From assembly GCF_014467055.1 (NCBI RefSeq), contig NZ_CP060696.1, positions 2,604,001-2,668,000 on the forward strand: DNA of 64,000 bases. The letters are read 5' to 3'. The translations under genes were made by a program, and so were the position numbers. Positions 48,080-57,457 of this stretch are shown here, piece by piece; within the stretch, counting starts at the first letter, position 1, and every line of letters starts with the position of its first letter. Source of the DNA: Caproicibacterium amylolyticum (GTDB lineage: Bacteria; Bacillota; Clostridia; Oscillospirales; Acutalibacteraceae). Below the pieces are notes generated by a model. That model was not told the DNA's origin, ran no database searches, and worked only from the letters and a program-made list of their open reading frames with translations.

Positions 48080-49867
48080 TTATCCCGCAGAGCGGGTAAA
48101 CTGTGCGTTGTACAACTGAGAGTAGAAGCCGCCCTGTTCCATCAGAGAATCGTGCGTGCCCTGCTCCACAATGTCGCCGTCTTTCAGCACCAGAATCAAA
48201 TCTGCACTGCGAATGGTGGAAAGCCGGTGCGCAATGACAAAGCTGGTGCGGCCCTTCATAATGTTGTGCATGGCATCCTGCAGCCGCTTTTCCAAGCGGG
48301 TGTCTACGCTGGAGGTGGCTTCGTCCAGAATCAGGATTTCCGGGTCGCGCAGAAGTGCCCGCGCAATGGTCAGCAGCTGCTTTTCACCCTGTGAAATATT
48401 GCTGCCCTCTTCGTTCACCTGCATATCGTAACCATCCGGCAGCGTGCGTATAAAGTGGTGCACATTAGCGGACTTTGCCGCGGCAACCACCTCATCCTTA
48501 CGCGCGTTCAGGCGGCCGTAGCGCAGATTTTCCGAAATAGTGCCGGAAAACAGCCATGTGTCCTGCAGCACCATGCCAAAAGCGCGGCGCAAGTCATCCC
48601 GCCGCAGGGAACGAATATCCTTGCCGTCAATCAGAATCTGCCCGCCGTTTACATCGTAAAAGCGCAGCAGCAGGTTAATCAGCGTCGTTTTGCCGGCGCC
48701 GGTCGGGCCGACGATTGCCACCATCTGCCCCGGTTTCACGTCAAAGCTCAGGTCATGGATGATTTCACCCTCGCCGTAGCCGAAGTTCACATGTTGGAAA
48801 GAAACTTCTCCGCGCACGGTTCCCAGCTCCGTCGGCGGATTCTGCTCCGGAATTTCATCCTGCTGATTCAGGAAGTCTGTTACGCGTCCCAAGGCGGCAA
48901 ATGCAGACTGAATCTGACCGGACATCTGCGAAACCTGTGAAAGCGGGTCATTTAGCTGCCAGATATATCGGATAAATGCCTGCAATGAACCAATCGTCAG
49001 TGCACCCGCAAGCGCGTAGGAGCAGCCCAACGCTGCCACCGTGCCAATAACAAGGTAAGTCACCAGCGAAATCAGCGGCGACATGGTCGAGGAAAGGAAC
49101 TGTGCCCGGAATGCGTGGTGCTGCAGCCGTGCATTTACTTCCTTAAAGTTTTCGACCGCGTCTTTCTGCTTGTTGTATAATAGTATTTCATTATACCCTG
49201 TGTACAGTTCCGTAACCCTGCCGTTCAGTTCACCAACTGCGTCCTGCTGCAGGCGGAACTGCTTCTGGCTGTGCCGTACCACAAAGGCGGTAATCACCAG
49301 TGCCAGCGGAATGATCAAGCTGCCAATCAGCGCCATATAAACGTTAATGCGGAACATCATTACCAGCGCCAGCACCAGCGAAAGCACACCGGCAATAATA
49401 TTCAGCAGTGTCTGCTGCAAAGCATTTGAAATGGTATCCACATCGTTGGTAATTCGGCTCAACACATCGCCATAGGGATGTGCGTCAAAGTAAGCAACCG
49501 GCAGCGTATGCAGCTTTTTCTGCAGCGCGTTCCGCAGGCTGCGCATGCTGTTCTGTGTTGCATCCGTTACGCTGACAATGGAAATTATTCCGGAAATTGT
49601 TTTTAGAATGAACACCACGGCGAGTGTTAAAATAATATGCAGCACAATGCCGTAGTGAATCTGTGCGCCAGCCTCACCCTTTGTAATCGCCATCAAGTCA
49701 CTTGCCAACTGGGTAGTGATGCCACCTTCCACTGAAGGCATAATCGCAAGGCAGACGCTCTGCACGAGTATCATCAGCACCGCAAGCAAAAATGCCCACT
49801 TGCATGGTGCTATATAGGGAAGCAAAAGACGCAGTGAGCCCTTTGCTTTGTTTTGTTTTTGTTTCAT
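48080..49867 (-). CDS. ABC exporter half-transporter, canonical ATPase
   Basis: A 595-residue fusion of a six-helix membrane domain (1-330) and an ATPase (350-595), for export of drugs, lipids or peptides. Walker A is GPTGAGKTT, the signature NISQGEKQLL is non-standard and Walker B EILILDEATSSVD has the catalytic Glu. The partner encoded at 50014 has the opposite pattern (normal SGGQ, Asp in place of Glu), so the two likely form a heterodimer. It is the second gene of the pair, 146 bases after the first, with a repeat element between them. Confidence 0.92.
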   Translation of the reverse strand: MKQKQNKAKGSLRLLLPYIAPCKWAFLLAVLMILVQSVCLAIMPSVEGGITTQLASDLMAITKGEAGAQIHYGIVLHIILTLAVVFILKTISGIISIVSVTDATQNSMRSLRNALQKKLHTLPVAYFDAHPYGDVLSRITNDVDTISNALQQTLLNIIAGVLSLVLALVMMFRINVYMALIGSLIIPLALVITAFVVRHSQKQFRLQQDAVGELNGRVTELYTGYNEILLYNKQKDAVENFKEVNARLQHHAFRAQFLSSTMSPLISLVTYLVIGTVAALGCSYALAGALTIGSLQAFIRYIWQLNDPLSQVSQMSGQIQSAFAALGRVTDFLNQQDEIPEQNPPTELGTVRGEVSFQHVNFGYGEGEIIHDLSFDVKPGQMVAIVGPTGAGKTTLINLLLRFYDVNGGQILIDGKDIRSLRRDDLRRAFGMVLQDTWLFSGTISENLRYGRLNARKDEVVAAAKSANVHHFIRTLPDGYDMQVNEEGSNISQGEKQLLTIARALLRDPEILILDEATSSVDTRLEKRLQDAMHNIMKGRTSFVIAHRLSTIRSADLILVLKDGDIVEQGTHDSLMEQGGFYSQLYNAQFTRSAG

Positions 49868-49926
49868 AAAAGCTCCTTCATTCAGAAACAGATAACTTTA
49901 GCAAGTTTCAAGTATACTGGTAAACT

Positions 49927-49956
49927 GCTTTCCGCCGCTTTCTTAGAAAGCGACCG
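49927..49956 (-). repeat. Dispersed palindromic intergenic repeat, short copy D
   Basis: On the minus strand GGTCGCTTTCTAAGAAAGCGG followed by CGGAAAGCA matches the palindromic core and tail of copies A and B. Confidence 0.75.
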
Positions 49957-50013
49957 CAGTGTGGCACGCGAAACGCCAAACGAAACTTGCCGTATAGAAC
50001 CACTGCCGGATTG

Positions 50014-51765
50014 TCAGCAGCCGCCCGCTGCCGCAGCACCCCGCAGCTCCGCTTCACTCAGCTGAGAAACCGCAATTTCATGGTACACCGGGCAGTTTTC
50101 AAGCAGCTCCCGGTGGGTGCCCGTGCCAACCACTTTGCCTTCATCCAGCACAACAATGCAGTCCGCTTCCATGATTGTGGAAACACGCTGTGCCACAATC
50201 ATAACGACTGCGTCCTTCGTTTCCGCTTTCAGCGCCTGACGCAGATTCGCGTCTGTGCGGAAATCCAGTGCGGAAAAGGAATCGTCAAACACATAGATTT
50301 TTGGTCTGCGCACCACCGCACGCGCAATGGACAACCGCTGGCGCTGACCGCCGGAGGTGTTAGCGGAATTCTCCTCAATCGGCTCGTCAAAGCCCTGCGG
50401 CTTCTGCAGAATGAAATCATAAGCCTGGGCAATCTTTGCCGCATGCTCCAGTTCCTCCTGTGTTGCATCGTCTTTCCCGAAGCGGATGTTGTCCGCAATC
50501 GTCCCGTTAAATAAGAATGCTTTCTGCGGAATAAACCCAATGGCGTCCCGCAGAGAAGTCAAGCTGAATTTGCGCAGGTCGGTGCCGTTAATGCGCACCG
50601 CACCGCTGGTCACGTCATAAAAACGGGGAATCAAATTGACCAGTGTACTTTTTCCGGAACCGGTGCTGCCGACAAACGCAATCGTCTGCCCACGGCGCAC
50701 CCGAAAAGAAACGTCCTCCAAAACCGGCTCGTCCCCGTCCGGATAAACAAAAGTCACATGGTCAAACGACAGTTCCTCCACAGAAGCGCCCAATTCCGCG
50801 CCGCCCTCCGGGTCGGTCACCAACGGCTGTGTTTCCAGCACCTGCTGAATTCGGTGCGCACTGACCGCTGCGCGCGGGTACATCATGAACACCGTGCAGA
50901 ACAGCATAGTGGATATCATGGCGTGGAACAAATAATCCATGAATGCTGTCAGCTGGCCAATTTGCAGCTGCTGTACCCCCAGCAGCTGTGCGCCGCGCCA
51001 GTAAATCAGCGCCGACGCCACGTTCATGACCAGGAAAAAGGCAGGCTGTGTCAATGTCATGAGTTTGAACATGTTTTTGGAGTTCTGCGTGTAGCTCTCG
51101 TTTTCCTTTGAAAAGCGTCCTTCTTCATACGTATCATTATTAAACGCACGCACAACCCGAATGCCGCTCAAGTTTTCCCGCGTAATGCGGTTCATGCTGT
51201 CCTGCGACTGCTGCTGCGACTCACTGATTGGCTTGCTTGCCCGTGCCACAATGATAACGCCGATAATAATCACGGGAATGGTCGCAGCAACAATCACCGA
51301 AAGCTGCAGGGATGCACGCAGTGTCATCATGTAGCTTGCCACCAGCATGACCGGTGTCATGAGTGCCATGCGAAGCAGCATGTTCAAAAACATCTGCACC
51401 TGAAACGCATCGTTGTTGGTGCGGGTGATCATAGACGAAATTCCGAATTTGCTGAATTCCGTATGGGAAAACTGCTGTGCTTTCTCAAAAACATCATTGC
51501 GCATGTCTGCTGTAATGGAAGATGACAGCCGCGCGCAGCAGTACCCCAGCAGAATGGTACCCGCCACGCCGATGATGGAAATCACAATAATTGTCAACCA
51601 CATTTTCTGGATGTAGGCGGGATTGTTGGCAACAATGCCTCCGTCAATCATCTGTGCCACCAAGGTAGGGATGCCGAGTTCGGTCAGTGCAAACCCAAAC
51701 ACCGACACAAAGTCCAGCAGGAACCATCCCTTATAGTTTTTTAAATACTTTAAAATAAGCCGCAT
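50014..51765 (-). CDS. ABC exporter half-transporter, degenerate catalytic site
   Basis: 583 residues: six-helix exporter domain (1-320) and ATPase (340-583). Walker A is GSTGSGKST and the signature TSGGQRQR, but Walker B reads IYVFDDSFSALD with Asp replacing the catalytic Glu. This is the hallmark of one half of a heterodimeric exporter of the BmrCD/TM287-288 type. Together with the gene at 48080 it should form the complete pump. The substrate cannot be inferred. The C-terminus is Ala/Gly-rich and ends in Cys. Confidence 0.92.
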   Translation of the reverse strand: MRLILKYLKNYKGWFLLDFVSVFGFALTELGIPTLVAQMIDGGIVANNPAYIQKMWLTIIVISIIGVAGTILLGYCCARLSSSITADMRNDVFEKAQQFSHTEFSKFGISSMITRTNNDAFQVQMFLNMLLRMALMTPVMLVASYMMTLRASLQLSVIVAATIPVIIIGVIIVARASKPISESQQQSQDSMNRITRENLSGIRVVRAFNNDTYEEGRFSKENESYTQNSKNMFKLMTLTQPAFFLVMNVASALIYWRGAQLLGVQQLQIGQLTAFMDYLFHAMISTMLFCTVFMMYPRAAVSAHRIQQVLETQPLVTDPEGGAELGASVEELSFDHVTFVYPDGDEPVLEDVSFRVRRGQTIAFVGSTGSGKSTLVNLIPRFYDVTSGAVRINGTDLRKFSLTSLRDAIGFIPQKAFLFNGTIADNIRFGKDDATQEELEHAAKIAQAYDFILQKPQGFDEPIEENSANTSGGQRQRLSIARAVVRRPKIYVFDDSFSALDFRTDANLRQALKAETKDAVVMIVAQRVSTIMEADCIVVLDEGKVVGTGTHRELLENCPVYHEIAVSQLSEAELRGAAAAGGC

Positions 51766-51946
51766 AGATATCTCCTCTCTGGCTTACGCAAGAACCTATT
51801 GTAGCAGTATACCATGCCCCCACCGTGATTTGTCAAGTCTTGTTATGTTAATTTGGCGAAAAGCCTGTTTTTCCAGCGTTTTCATGTGTTTTATGCAGAA
51901 TTTAAAAGAACTTTCAATTTCAAATACGAATAAAAAATAATAAATA

Positions 51947-51976
51947 TTGACAAAACAATAATAAATGATATATACT
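51947..51976 (+). promoter_or_regulatory. Promoter of nagB
   Basis: TTGACA (51947-51952), 18-bp spacer, TATACT (51971-51976), in a very AT-rich stretch of the 260-bp gap after the exporter genes. Confidence 0.75.
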
Positions 51977-52025
51977 GTGGGTGAAATCAAATACATTCTG
52001 CTGCTTTACAGAAAGGTCGGTCTAT

Positions 52026-52778
52026 ATGAAAATCATCAGCGCTCCAGATTATGTTTCTATGAGCCGCAAAGCCGCCAATCTTCTTTCGGCGCAGGTCATC
52101 CTGAAGCCGGACTGTGTTCTTGGACTTGCCACCGGTGGCACCCCAGTCGGCGTTTACCGCCAGTTAATTGACTGGTATGAAAAGGGAGATCTTGATTTTT
52201 CCAAGGTTCACACCATTAATCTGGACGAATATATCGGCCTGCCGGTTCAGCATCCGCAGAGCTACCGCTCCTTCATGAACGAAAATCTTTTTAAACATAT
52301 AAACGTACCGATTGAGAACACCCATGTGCCAAACGGAACCGCACATAACATGGAAGCCGAGTGTATCCGCTACGAAAAACTGGTGGAAAGCCTCGGCGGC
52401 GTTGATATGCAGCTTTTGGGTATTGGCAACACCGGACATATCGGCTTTAACGAGCCAAATGACTGCTTTGATACCATGACGCACATTGTCACCCTCAAAG
52501 AAGTTACTATTAAGGCAAACGCACGCTTTTTCGACAGCGAAGCTGATGTGCCGCAGCAGGCCATTACCATGGGCATTCAGACCATTATGAAAGCAAAAAA
52601 AATTGTACTGGTCGCAAATGGCGAAAACAAAGCCGACATTCTGGAAAAGGCCTTGTTTGGGCCAATCCGCCCGCAGATTCCGGCTTCCATCCTGCAGCTG
52701 CACAGCGACGTTACGGTTTTTGCAGACGAAGCCGCACTGAAGGTCATCCGCGAAAAGCATATGCAAACGATTGACTGA
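52026..52778 (+). CDS. nagB: Glucosamine-6-phosphate deaminase
   Basis: A 250-residue enzyme converting glucosamine-6-phosphate to fructose-6-phosphate and ammonia, opposing GlmS. Family marks: LGLATGGTPVGVYR, TINLDEYIGLPVQHPQSY with the catalytic Asp, LGIGNTGHIGFNEPND, and ITMGIQTIMKAKKIVLVANGENKADIL. The start at 52026 follows GAAAGG; the frame upstream to 51981 has no site. nagA is not adjacent. Monocistronic with its own promoter and terminator. Confidence 0.96.
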   Translation: MKIISAPDYVSMSRKAANLLSAQVILKPDCVLGLATGGTPVGVYRQLIDWYEKGDLDFSKVHTINLDEYIGLPVQHPQSYRSFMNENLFKHINVPIENTHVPNGTAHNMEAECIRYEKLVESLGGVDMQLLGIGNTGHIGFNEPNDCFDTMTHIVTLKEVTIKANARFFDSEADVPQQAITMGIQTIMKAKKIVLVANGENKADILEKALFGPIRPQIPASILQLHSDVTVFADEAALKVIREKHMQTID

Positions 52779-52820
52779 GCAAAAAGCACTTCACGCTCTT
52801 TTCAATGCAATCTCCACAAA

Positions 52821-52866
52821 AAGAAGACAAGCACTGCCCCAAAAGGTGGTGCTTGTCTTTCTTTTG
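52821..52866 (+). terminator. Terminator of nagB
   Basis: AAGACAAGCAC (52824-52834) pairs with GTGCTTGTCTT (52849-52859), followed by TCTTTTG. Confidence 0.8.
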
Positions 52867-52897
52867 AACACAGGGTATACTTTCAGCGGTGATGTTT

Positions 52898-53116
52898 ATG
52901 AAATGATACCCCAGAATTCGCAGCCTGCGGGAAGACCATGATATGACGCAGGCACAAATCGGCGCGGCTGTCAATCTGCCGCAGCGCACCTATGCTTACT
53001 ATGAATCCGGCCAACGCATGATTCCGCCGCAGGTGCTCTGCGCGCTGGCTGATTATTACCACGTCAGTGTGGATTATTTGCTGGAGCGTACTGACAACCC
53101 GCAAATGAATCAATAA
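52898..53116 (+). pseudogene. Small XRE-family regulator with in-frame TGA at codon 3
   Basis: The frame 52907-53116 encodes a classic 69-residue helix-turn-helix: YPRIRSLREDHDMTQAQIGAAVNLPQRTYAYYESGQRMIPPQVLCALADYYHVSVDYLLERTDNP. Relatives begin M-K-Y-P-R-I-R or similar. Here ATG-AAA is followed by TGA (52904-52906) before Y-P-R, so the expected start is cut off. A promoter-like TTGTCT-16-TATACT lies at 52854-52881. Either one codon was inserted and the gene is dead, or it starts at a non-standard codon. ATG 52943 would lose helix 1. Confidence 0.6.
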
Positions 53117-53193
53117 TTACTGATTTCGCCTTTTTGCTTAAAAAAGTCTAGTAAATTCAGCTAAAAATATCCCTTTTCTTTTCTATTCTGGAT

Positions 53194-53202
53194 TGCTATA
53201 AT
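53194..53202 (+). promoter_or_regulatory. Extended -10 promoter of the GH42 gene
   Basis: TGCTATAAT (53194-53202), 42 bases before the start codon. No good -35 is seen. Confidence 0.55.
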
Positions 53203-53243
53203 GAAAGCAGTTTCAGAAAAAATACAAACGGAGGATCTTGTAC

Positions 53244-55262
53244 ATGGATACCCTGCTGAATAATCAAATGCTGCACGGCGGCGACTACAATCCGGACCAG
53301 TGGCTTGACCGGCCGGACATTCTGCAAAAAGATATTGAGCTGATGAAACAGGCACACATCAACTGTGTTTCCGTCGGCATTTTTGCATGGACTGCTTTGG
53401 AGCCGGAAGAGGGGAACTACACCTTTGAGTGGCTTGGCCGCGTGATTGACTCCCTTTACGAAAACGGCATCTACACCGTCCTTGCCACTCCAAGCGGTGC
53501 GCGCCCGGCTTGGATGGCCCACAAATACCCGGAGGTGCTGCGTGTTGATGAAACCCTGCACCGCAACCACATGGGTGCCAGACACAACCATTGCTACACT
53601 TCTCCAGTCTATCGGGAAAAAGTGTGGGAAATGGACCGCCGCCTTGCTGAGGCATTTGGAAGCCATCCGGGTGTGCTGCTGTGGCACATTTCCAATGAAT
53701 ACAATGGTGCCTGCTACTGCCCGCTGTGCCAGGCGGAGTTCCGCACCTGGCTGAAAGAAAAGTACGGCACACTGGAAGCTTTAAACAAAGCATGGTGGGC
53801 ACCGTTTTGGAGCCACACCTATACTGATTGGGAACAGATTGAAGCACCCGGCCCGCGCGGCGAAGAACTGCTGCATGGGCTGGTACTGGACTGGCGGCGT
53901 TTTGTAACCGCGCGCACCGTGGATTTCTGCAGCTGGGAAAAACAGGCCGTGCGTGCCGGCGGCTCCACCCTGCCGGTTACTACAAACCTGATGGGTTTTT
54001 ATTACGATTTGGACTACACAAAATTCAAAGATGTGCTGGACATTGTTTCGTGGGACAACTACCCCGCATGGCGCACAGAAGAAAATGACGTAAAAGTTGC
54101 GGTGCATATCGCAATGACGCACGATTTGATGCGCTGCGTCAATCACAAACCCTTCCTGATGATGGAGAGTACCCCGAGCCAAGTCAACTGGCGCAGTGTA
54201 AACCGCCTGAAAGCACCCGGCCTGCATGAGCTTGCTTCCCTGCAGGCGGTGGCGCACGGCTCGAACTCGGTCCAGTATTTTCAGTGGCGGCAAAGCCGCG
54301 GCGCTTCTGAAAAATTCCATGGCGCCGTGGTTGACCACTACGGTGAAAGCGACACCCGCGTGTTCGGCGAAGTTGCGCACCTTGGCGAACGGCTGGAGGG
54401 ACTTTCTGCGCTGTGCCATTCCAACGTAAAGCCGGAAGTTGCCATTCTGTTTGACCGTGAAAACGAATGGGCACTGGACGCTACATGCGGCCCGCGCAAC
54501 GGTGCCATGCACTATGAGGAAACCATTGAATCCCACTACCAGGCATTCTGGCACATGGGTGTAAACGTTGATCTTGTCAATGCGGAAGATGACCTTTCCG
54601 GCTACAAACTGGTGATTGCGCCGATGCTGTACCTACACCGCGCGGGTATCGCTGAAAAACTGCGCACCTTTGTAGAAAACGGCGGCACTTTGGTTGGCAC
54701 CTACTGGAGCGGGCTGGTCGATGAAAACGACCTCTGCTTTGAGGGTGCAACGCCCGGCGAGGGACTTTCCGAGGTTTACGGACTGCGCACAGAAGAAATT
54801 GACGGTTTGCGTGACGAAGACTGCAACCACATGATTTGGGACGGCAAGACCTATGAGCTGCATGAACTTTGTGAATTGGTTCGCCCTAGCAATGCACAGC
54901 CGCTTGCCAGTTACAGTGATGATTTTTATGCTGGCCACCCTGCGTTCACTGTAAACCATTTCGGACGCGGCACTGCCTACTTCCTTGCTGCCCGTGCAGA
55001 GGATGCGTTTTACAATGACTTTTACGGTCTGCTCATTGAGCAAATTGGGGTAGAACCTGCGCTAGGCAGTACTGAACTGCCTGACGGGGTAACTGCCAGC
55101 CTTCGCCTTGCAGAGGACGGCACCAAGTATATCATTGTGCAGAACTTCAATGCGAAAACGATTTGCTTCCCTCTGGATGAATCCATGACAGAATTGGAAA
55201 GCGGTGTTTCCGGCACTTCCGTTACACTGCAGCCCTACGGCGTAATGTTCCTGACAAAGTAA
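53244..55262 (+). CDS. GH42 beta-galactosidase
   Basis: A 672-residue cytosolic glycosidase of family 42, hydrolysing beta-galactosides. The (beta/alpha)8 domain (1-395) carries the acid/base E152 in LLWHISNEYNG and the nucleophile Glu in FLMMESTPSQVNW (about 310). CYCPLCQ near 158 is the zinc-binding Cys cluster of the family. A trimerisation domain (about 396-600, with PEVAILFDRENEWAL) and a beta C-terminal domain follow. The start at 53244 has GGAGGA upstream. No transporter is adjacent; monocistronic. Confidence 0.95.
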   Translation: MDTLLNNQMLHGGDYNPDQWLDRPDILQKDIELMKQAHINCVSVGIFAWTALEPEEGNYTFEWLGRVIDSLYENGIYTVLATPSGARPAWMAHKYPEVLRVDETLHRNHMGARHNHCYTSPVYREKVWEMDRRLAEAFGSHPGVLLWHISNEYNGACYCPLCQAEFRTWLKEKYGTLEALNKAWWAPFWSHTYTDWEQIEAPGPRGEELLHGLVLDWRRFVTARTVDFCSWEKQAVRAGGSTLPVTTNLMGFYYDLDYTKFKDVLDIVSWDNYPAWRTEENDVKVAVHIAMTHDLMRCVNHKPFLMMESTPSQVNWRSVNRLKAPGLHELASLQAVAHGSNSVQYFQWRQSRGASEKFHGAVVDHYGESDTRVFGEVAHLGERLEGLSALCHSNVKPEVAILFDRENEWALDATCGPRNGAMHYEETIESHYQAFWHMGVNVDLVNAEDDLSGYKLVIAPMLYLHRAGIAEKLRTFVENGGTLVGTYWSGLVDENDLCFEGATPGEGLSEVYGLRTEEIDGLRDEDCNHMIWDGKTYELHELCELVRPSNAQPLASYSDDFYAGHPAFTVNHFGRGTAYFLAARAEDAFYNDFYGLLIEQIGVEPALGSTELPDGVTASLRLAEDGTKYIIVQNFNAKTICFPLDESMTELESGVSGTSVTLQPYGVMFLTK

Positions 55263-55274
55263 ACTTCAAAATAT

Positions 55275-55313
55275 AAAAGGACTCCGAAGCGAAGCGGTTT
55301 CGGAGTCCTTTTT
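55275..55313 (+). terminator. Terminator of the GH42 gene
   Basis: AAAAGGACTCCGAA (55275-55288) pairs with TTTCGGAGTCCTTTT (55298-55312). Confidence 0.92.
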
Positions 55314-55336
55314 ATGTCACTGTCTGCAGATTGGTT

Positions 55337-55729
55337 TTATCGGAACAATCCATGCTTCCGTTTGCGGTAGCCATACTGTTTATCCGCGGCAAGTTCTTCC
55401 GTGCATTTCCACGCCACGGGTTTCTCGTCCAGATACAACGTGCCATCTTTTATCGCTGTAATTTTCTGCGGTACATTTTCCGCTGTGGCAGGCAGTTCCT
55501 GCCATACAAGGTTTCCATCCTCTTCCACGCGCTCAGCCCAAACGGTAAATACCAAGCCAGCCGCTTCGCCGTAGCAACTGCGTTCCAGCCTCACACGACC
55601 ATCATAGTAGAGAATCAGACAGTCCCGAAAACGCCACGGCCCGCGGTCACGCTCATATCGGTTGCCTGCGATTTTGCTGTCCAGCAGCGCGCCGGTGCGC
55701 AGCTGCTGCAGTTCTTTTGCGTTCAGCAT
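55337..55729 (-). CDS. Hypothetical protein
   Basis: I do not recognise this 130-residue protein. It is soluble and rich in charged residues; the middle (WRFRDCLILYYDGRVRLERSCYGEAAGLVFTVWAERV) looks like a small beta-sheet domain. The end is basic (KQYGYRKRKHGLFR). AGAGGAAAC precedes the ATG at 55729, and it lies 17 bases after pyrE on the same strand, so it is the second gene of that operon. Confidence 0.6.
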   Translation of the reverse strand: MLNAKELQQLRTGALLDSKIAGNRYERDRGPWRFRDCLILYYDGRVRLERSCYGEAAGLVFTVWAERVEEDGNLVWQELPATAENVPQKITAIKDGTLYLDEKPVAWKCTEELAADKQYGYRKRKHGLFR

Positions 55730-55746
55730 TCAGGTTTCCTCTTTTC

Positions 55747-56403
55747 TCAAATGCAGTATTTTGCCATGTAGGCATCCATCTTCGGCAGCAGTGCTTCGTA
55801 TCCGCCGTGTGCAGAAAGCCATTCCCGAATGTCCCGCACGGTCACCAGCGCGTGCACCTTAATACCGAACTCCTCCTGCACTTCCATGATGGCGGTTTTA
55901 CCGGGGTTCTGCCCCACTTCACAGCGATTCACAGAGATGAACATATCTTTGCAGGAAACATCGCCGCAGGCTTTGAGAATTGGCATGGTTTCGCGCACAG
56001 CTGTACCGGCGGTAATGACATCTTCAATAATAATCACACGGTCGCCGTCCTTTGGCTTGTAACCGACCAGAGAACCGCCCTCACCGTGGTCTTTGGCTTC
56101 CTTGCGATTAAAGAAATACGGCTTGTCCTCTTTGTATTCGTTGTAAAGTGCACCTGCACAGGCGGTCACCAGTGGGATGCCTTTGTAAGCCGGCCCAAAC
56201 ATGGCATCAAAGGAACAGCCGGTATTATGCACCAGACCGGCGTAGAACTTTCCAAGCCCGGCAATCTGCGCTCCGGTACGGTAATTTCCCGTATTGACAA
56301 AGTAAGGTGTATTGCGTCCGCTCTTTGTAATAAAATCACCAAATCGGAGCACATCTGCGGTCATCATGAATTCGATAAACTGTTTTTTTTGCTCTGTCAG
56401 CAT
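55747..56403 (-). CDS. pyrE: Orotate phosphoribosyltransferase
   Basis: A 218-residue enzyme converting orotate and PRPP to OMP in pyrimidine synthesis. The PRPP loop is VIIIEDVITAGTAVRET (about 125-140), and GPAYKGIPLVTACAGAL and SGRNTPYFVNTGNYRTG are typical of the PyrE family. The start at 56403 has AGGAGG seven bases upstream. A promoter lies at 56441-56469; no PyrR-type attenuator is seen in the short leader. Confidence 0.95.
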   Translation of the reverse strand: MLTEQKKQFIEFMMTADVLRFGDFITKSGRNTPYFVNTGNYRTGAQIAGLGKFYAGLVHNTGCSFDAMFGPAYKGIPLVTACAGALYNEYKEDKPYFFNRKEAKDHGEGGSLVGYKPKDGDRVIIIEDVITAGTAVRETMPILKACGDVSCKDMFISVNRCEVGQNPGKTAIMEVQEEFGIKVHALVTVRDIREWLSAHGGYEALLPKMDAYMAKYCI

Positions 56404-56440
56404 AGCTTTCCTCCTGCATCCCGTGCATTGTGTTTTTTTT

Positions 56441-56469
56441 ATTATACCAGTGCGGGCAAAAGCAGGCAA
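56441..56469 (-). promoter_or_regulatory. Promoter of pyrE
   Basis: TTGCCT (56469-56464), 17-bp spacer, TATAAT (56446-56441) on the minus strand. Confidence 0.75.
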
Positions 56470-56470
56470 G

Positions 56471-56508
56471 AAAAATACTGCGGCAGTCAGCTTACCGCAG
56501 TATTTTTT
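56471..56508 (-). terminator. Terminator of the AraC-type gene
   Basis: AAATACTGCGG (56505-56495 on the minus strand) pairs perfectly with CCGCAGTATTT (56483-56473), followed by TT and C/T-rich sequence. Confidence 0.85.
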
Positions 56509-56516
56509 CACACAAC

Positions 56517-57380
56517 TTATTTTTTGACAACCGGCAGCCAAACTTCACAGTGATAATCCTTGGCAGTCAGGTCGCCCTGCGGGTAAACCTCAACGTCCGG
56601 CGCATCCGCATACGCATAACCGGAAGTGGGAAGCCATTCCGTAAAGATGCGTTTCTGCAAATCTCCCATTACGCACTCCTTTGGCCCTTCGATTGGACCG
56701 ACACACTCAAAAACAGCCCACATTGCCGCCGGAATCATATATTCTTCCATCCCAACAGAAGCCGGGGCGCTGCTTGCCACCGCAATATAATAGTCCTCGC
56801 AGCAGTTTTCCGCACTGCATGTTACACCCAGCATTGCTTTCGGTTCACCGTCCATCAGCACACACAGTTTTGGAATGCCGCCCGCCTGCTCTGTCTTTTC
56901 CCAAAACGCAGGAATCTCCTGAAAATTTCCTTCCATTCCGTTTATCTTTTTATGGTACCCAACAATACGGAATGCGTCTTTCTTTACAATGCGATACTTC
57001 ATTTCAGCTTCTCCTTTGATTGTAATATGGAAGCTGATGGGTGGATAGGCTTTCAAAACAATTCCCTCTTTTTTTGCCATGGACGGTGAAACACCGTGAA
57101 CGCTCCGGAACGCACGGTTAAAAGCTGTGGGGGACTCGTATCCATAGCGGAAGGCAACGTCAACTACTTTGGCACCATGCTGCAGCTCTGCCGCGGCTCT
57201 GGTCATTTTTCTGCGGCGGATATACTCCGTCAGAGAAAGATTCGTCATGTAGGAAAACATCCGCTGAAAGCGGAAGGAGGAACAGCAGACCAGCTTTGCA
57301 ACTTCGTCCATGCTGATTTCACTTTCCAGATGCCCCTCAATATAATTGACTGCTTTGTTCCAGCTTTCCAGCCACTCCAT
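56517..57380 (-). CDS. AraC-family regulator with GyrI-like effector domain
   Basis: 287 residues: an N-terminal double helix-turn-helix of AraC type (1-105; ISMDEVAKLVCCSSFRFQRMFSYMTNLSLTEYIRRRKMTRAA, then VVDVAFRYGYESPTAFNRAFRSVHGVSPS) and a C-terminal GyrI/SOUL-like domain (about 125-287), the Rob/BmrR-like layout used to sense drug-like or amphipathic ligands. It follows the YitT-like gene by 77 bases on the same strand, so that protein may be its target or partner. GAGGTGATGAG precedes the ATG. Confidence 0.93.
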   Translation of the reverse strand: MEWLESWNKAVNYIEGHLESEISMDEVAKLVCCSSFRFQRMFSYMTNLSLTEYIRRRKMTRAAAELQHGAKVVDVAFRYGYESPTAFNRAFRSVHGVSPSMAKKEGIVLKAYPPISFHITIKGEAEMKYRIVKKDAFRIVGYHKKINGMEGNFQEIPAFWEKTEQAGGIPKLCVLMDGEPKAMLGVTCSAENCCEDYYIAVASSAPASVGMEEYMIPAAMWAVFECVGPIEGPKECVMGDLQKRIFTEWLPTSGYAYADAPDVEVYPQGDLTAKDYHCEVWLPVVKK

Positions 57381-57457
57381 CTCATCACCTCTGCATCAAA
57401 GAATACCAGTTTTTCAGGAATACTTCCTCTCTTTTGCTGGCGCAAAGCAGCGAGGTA

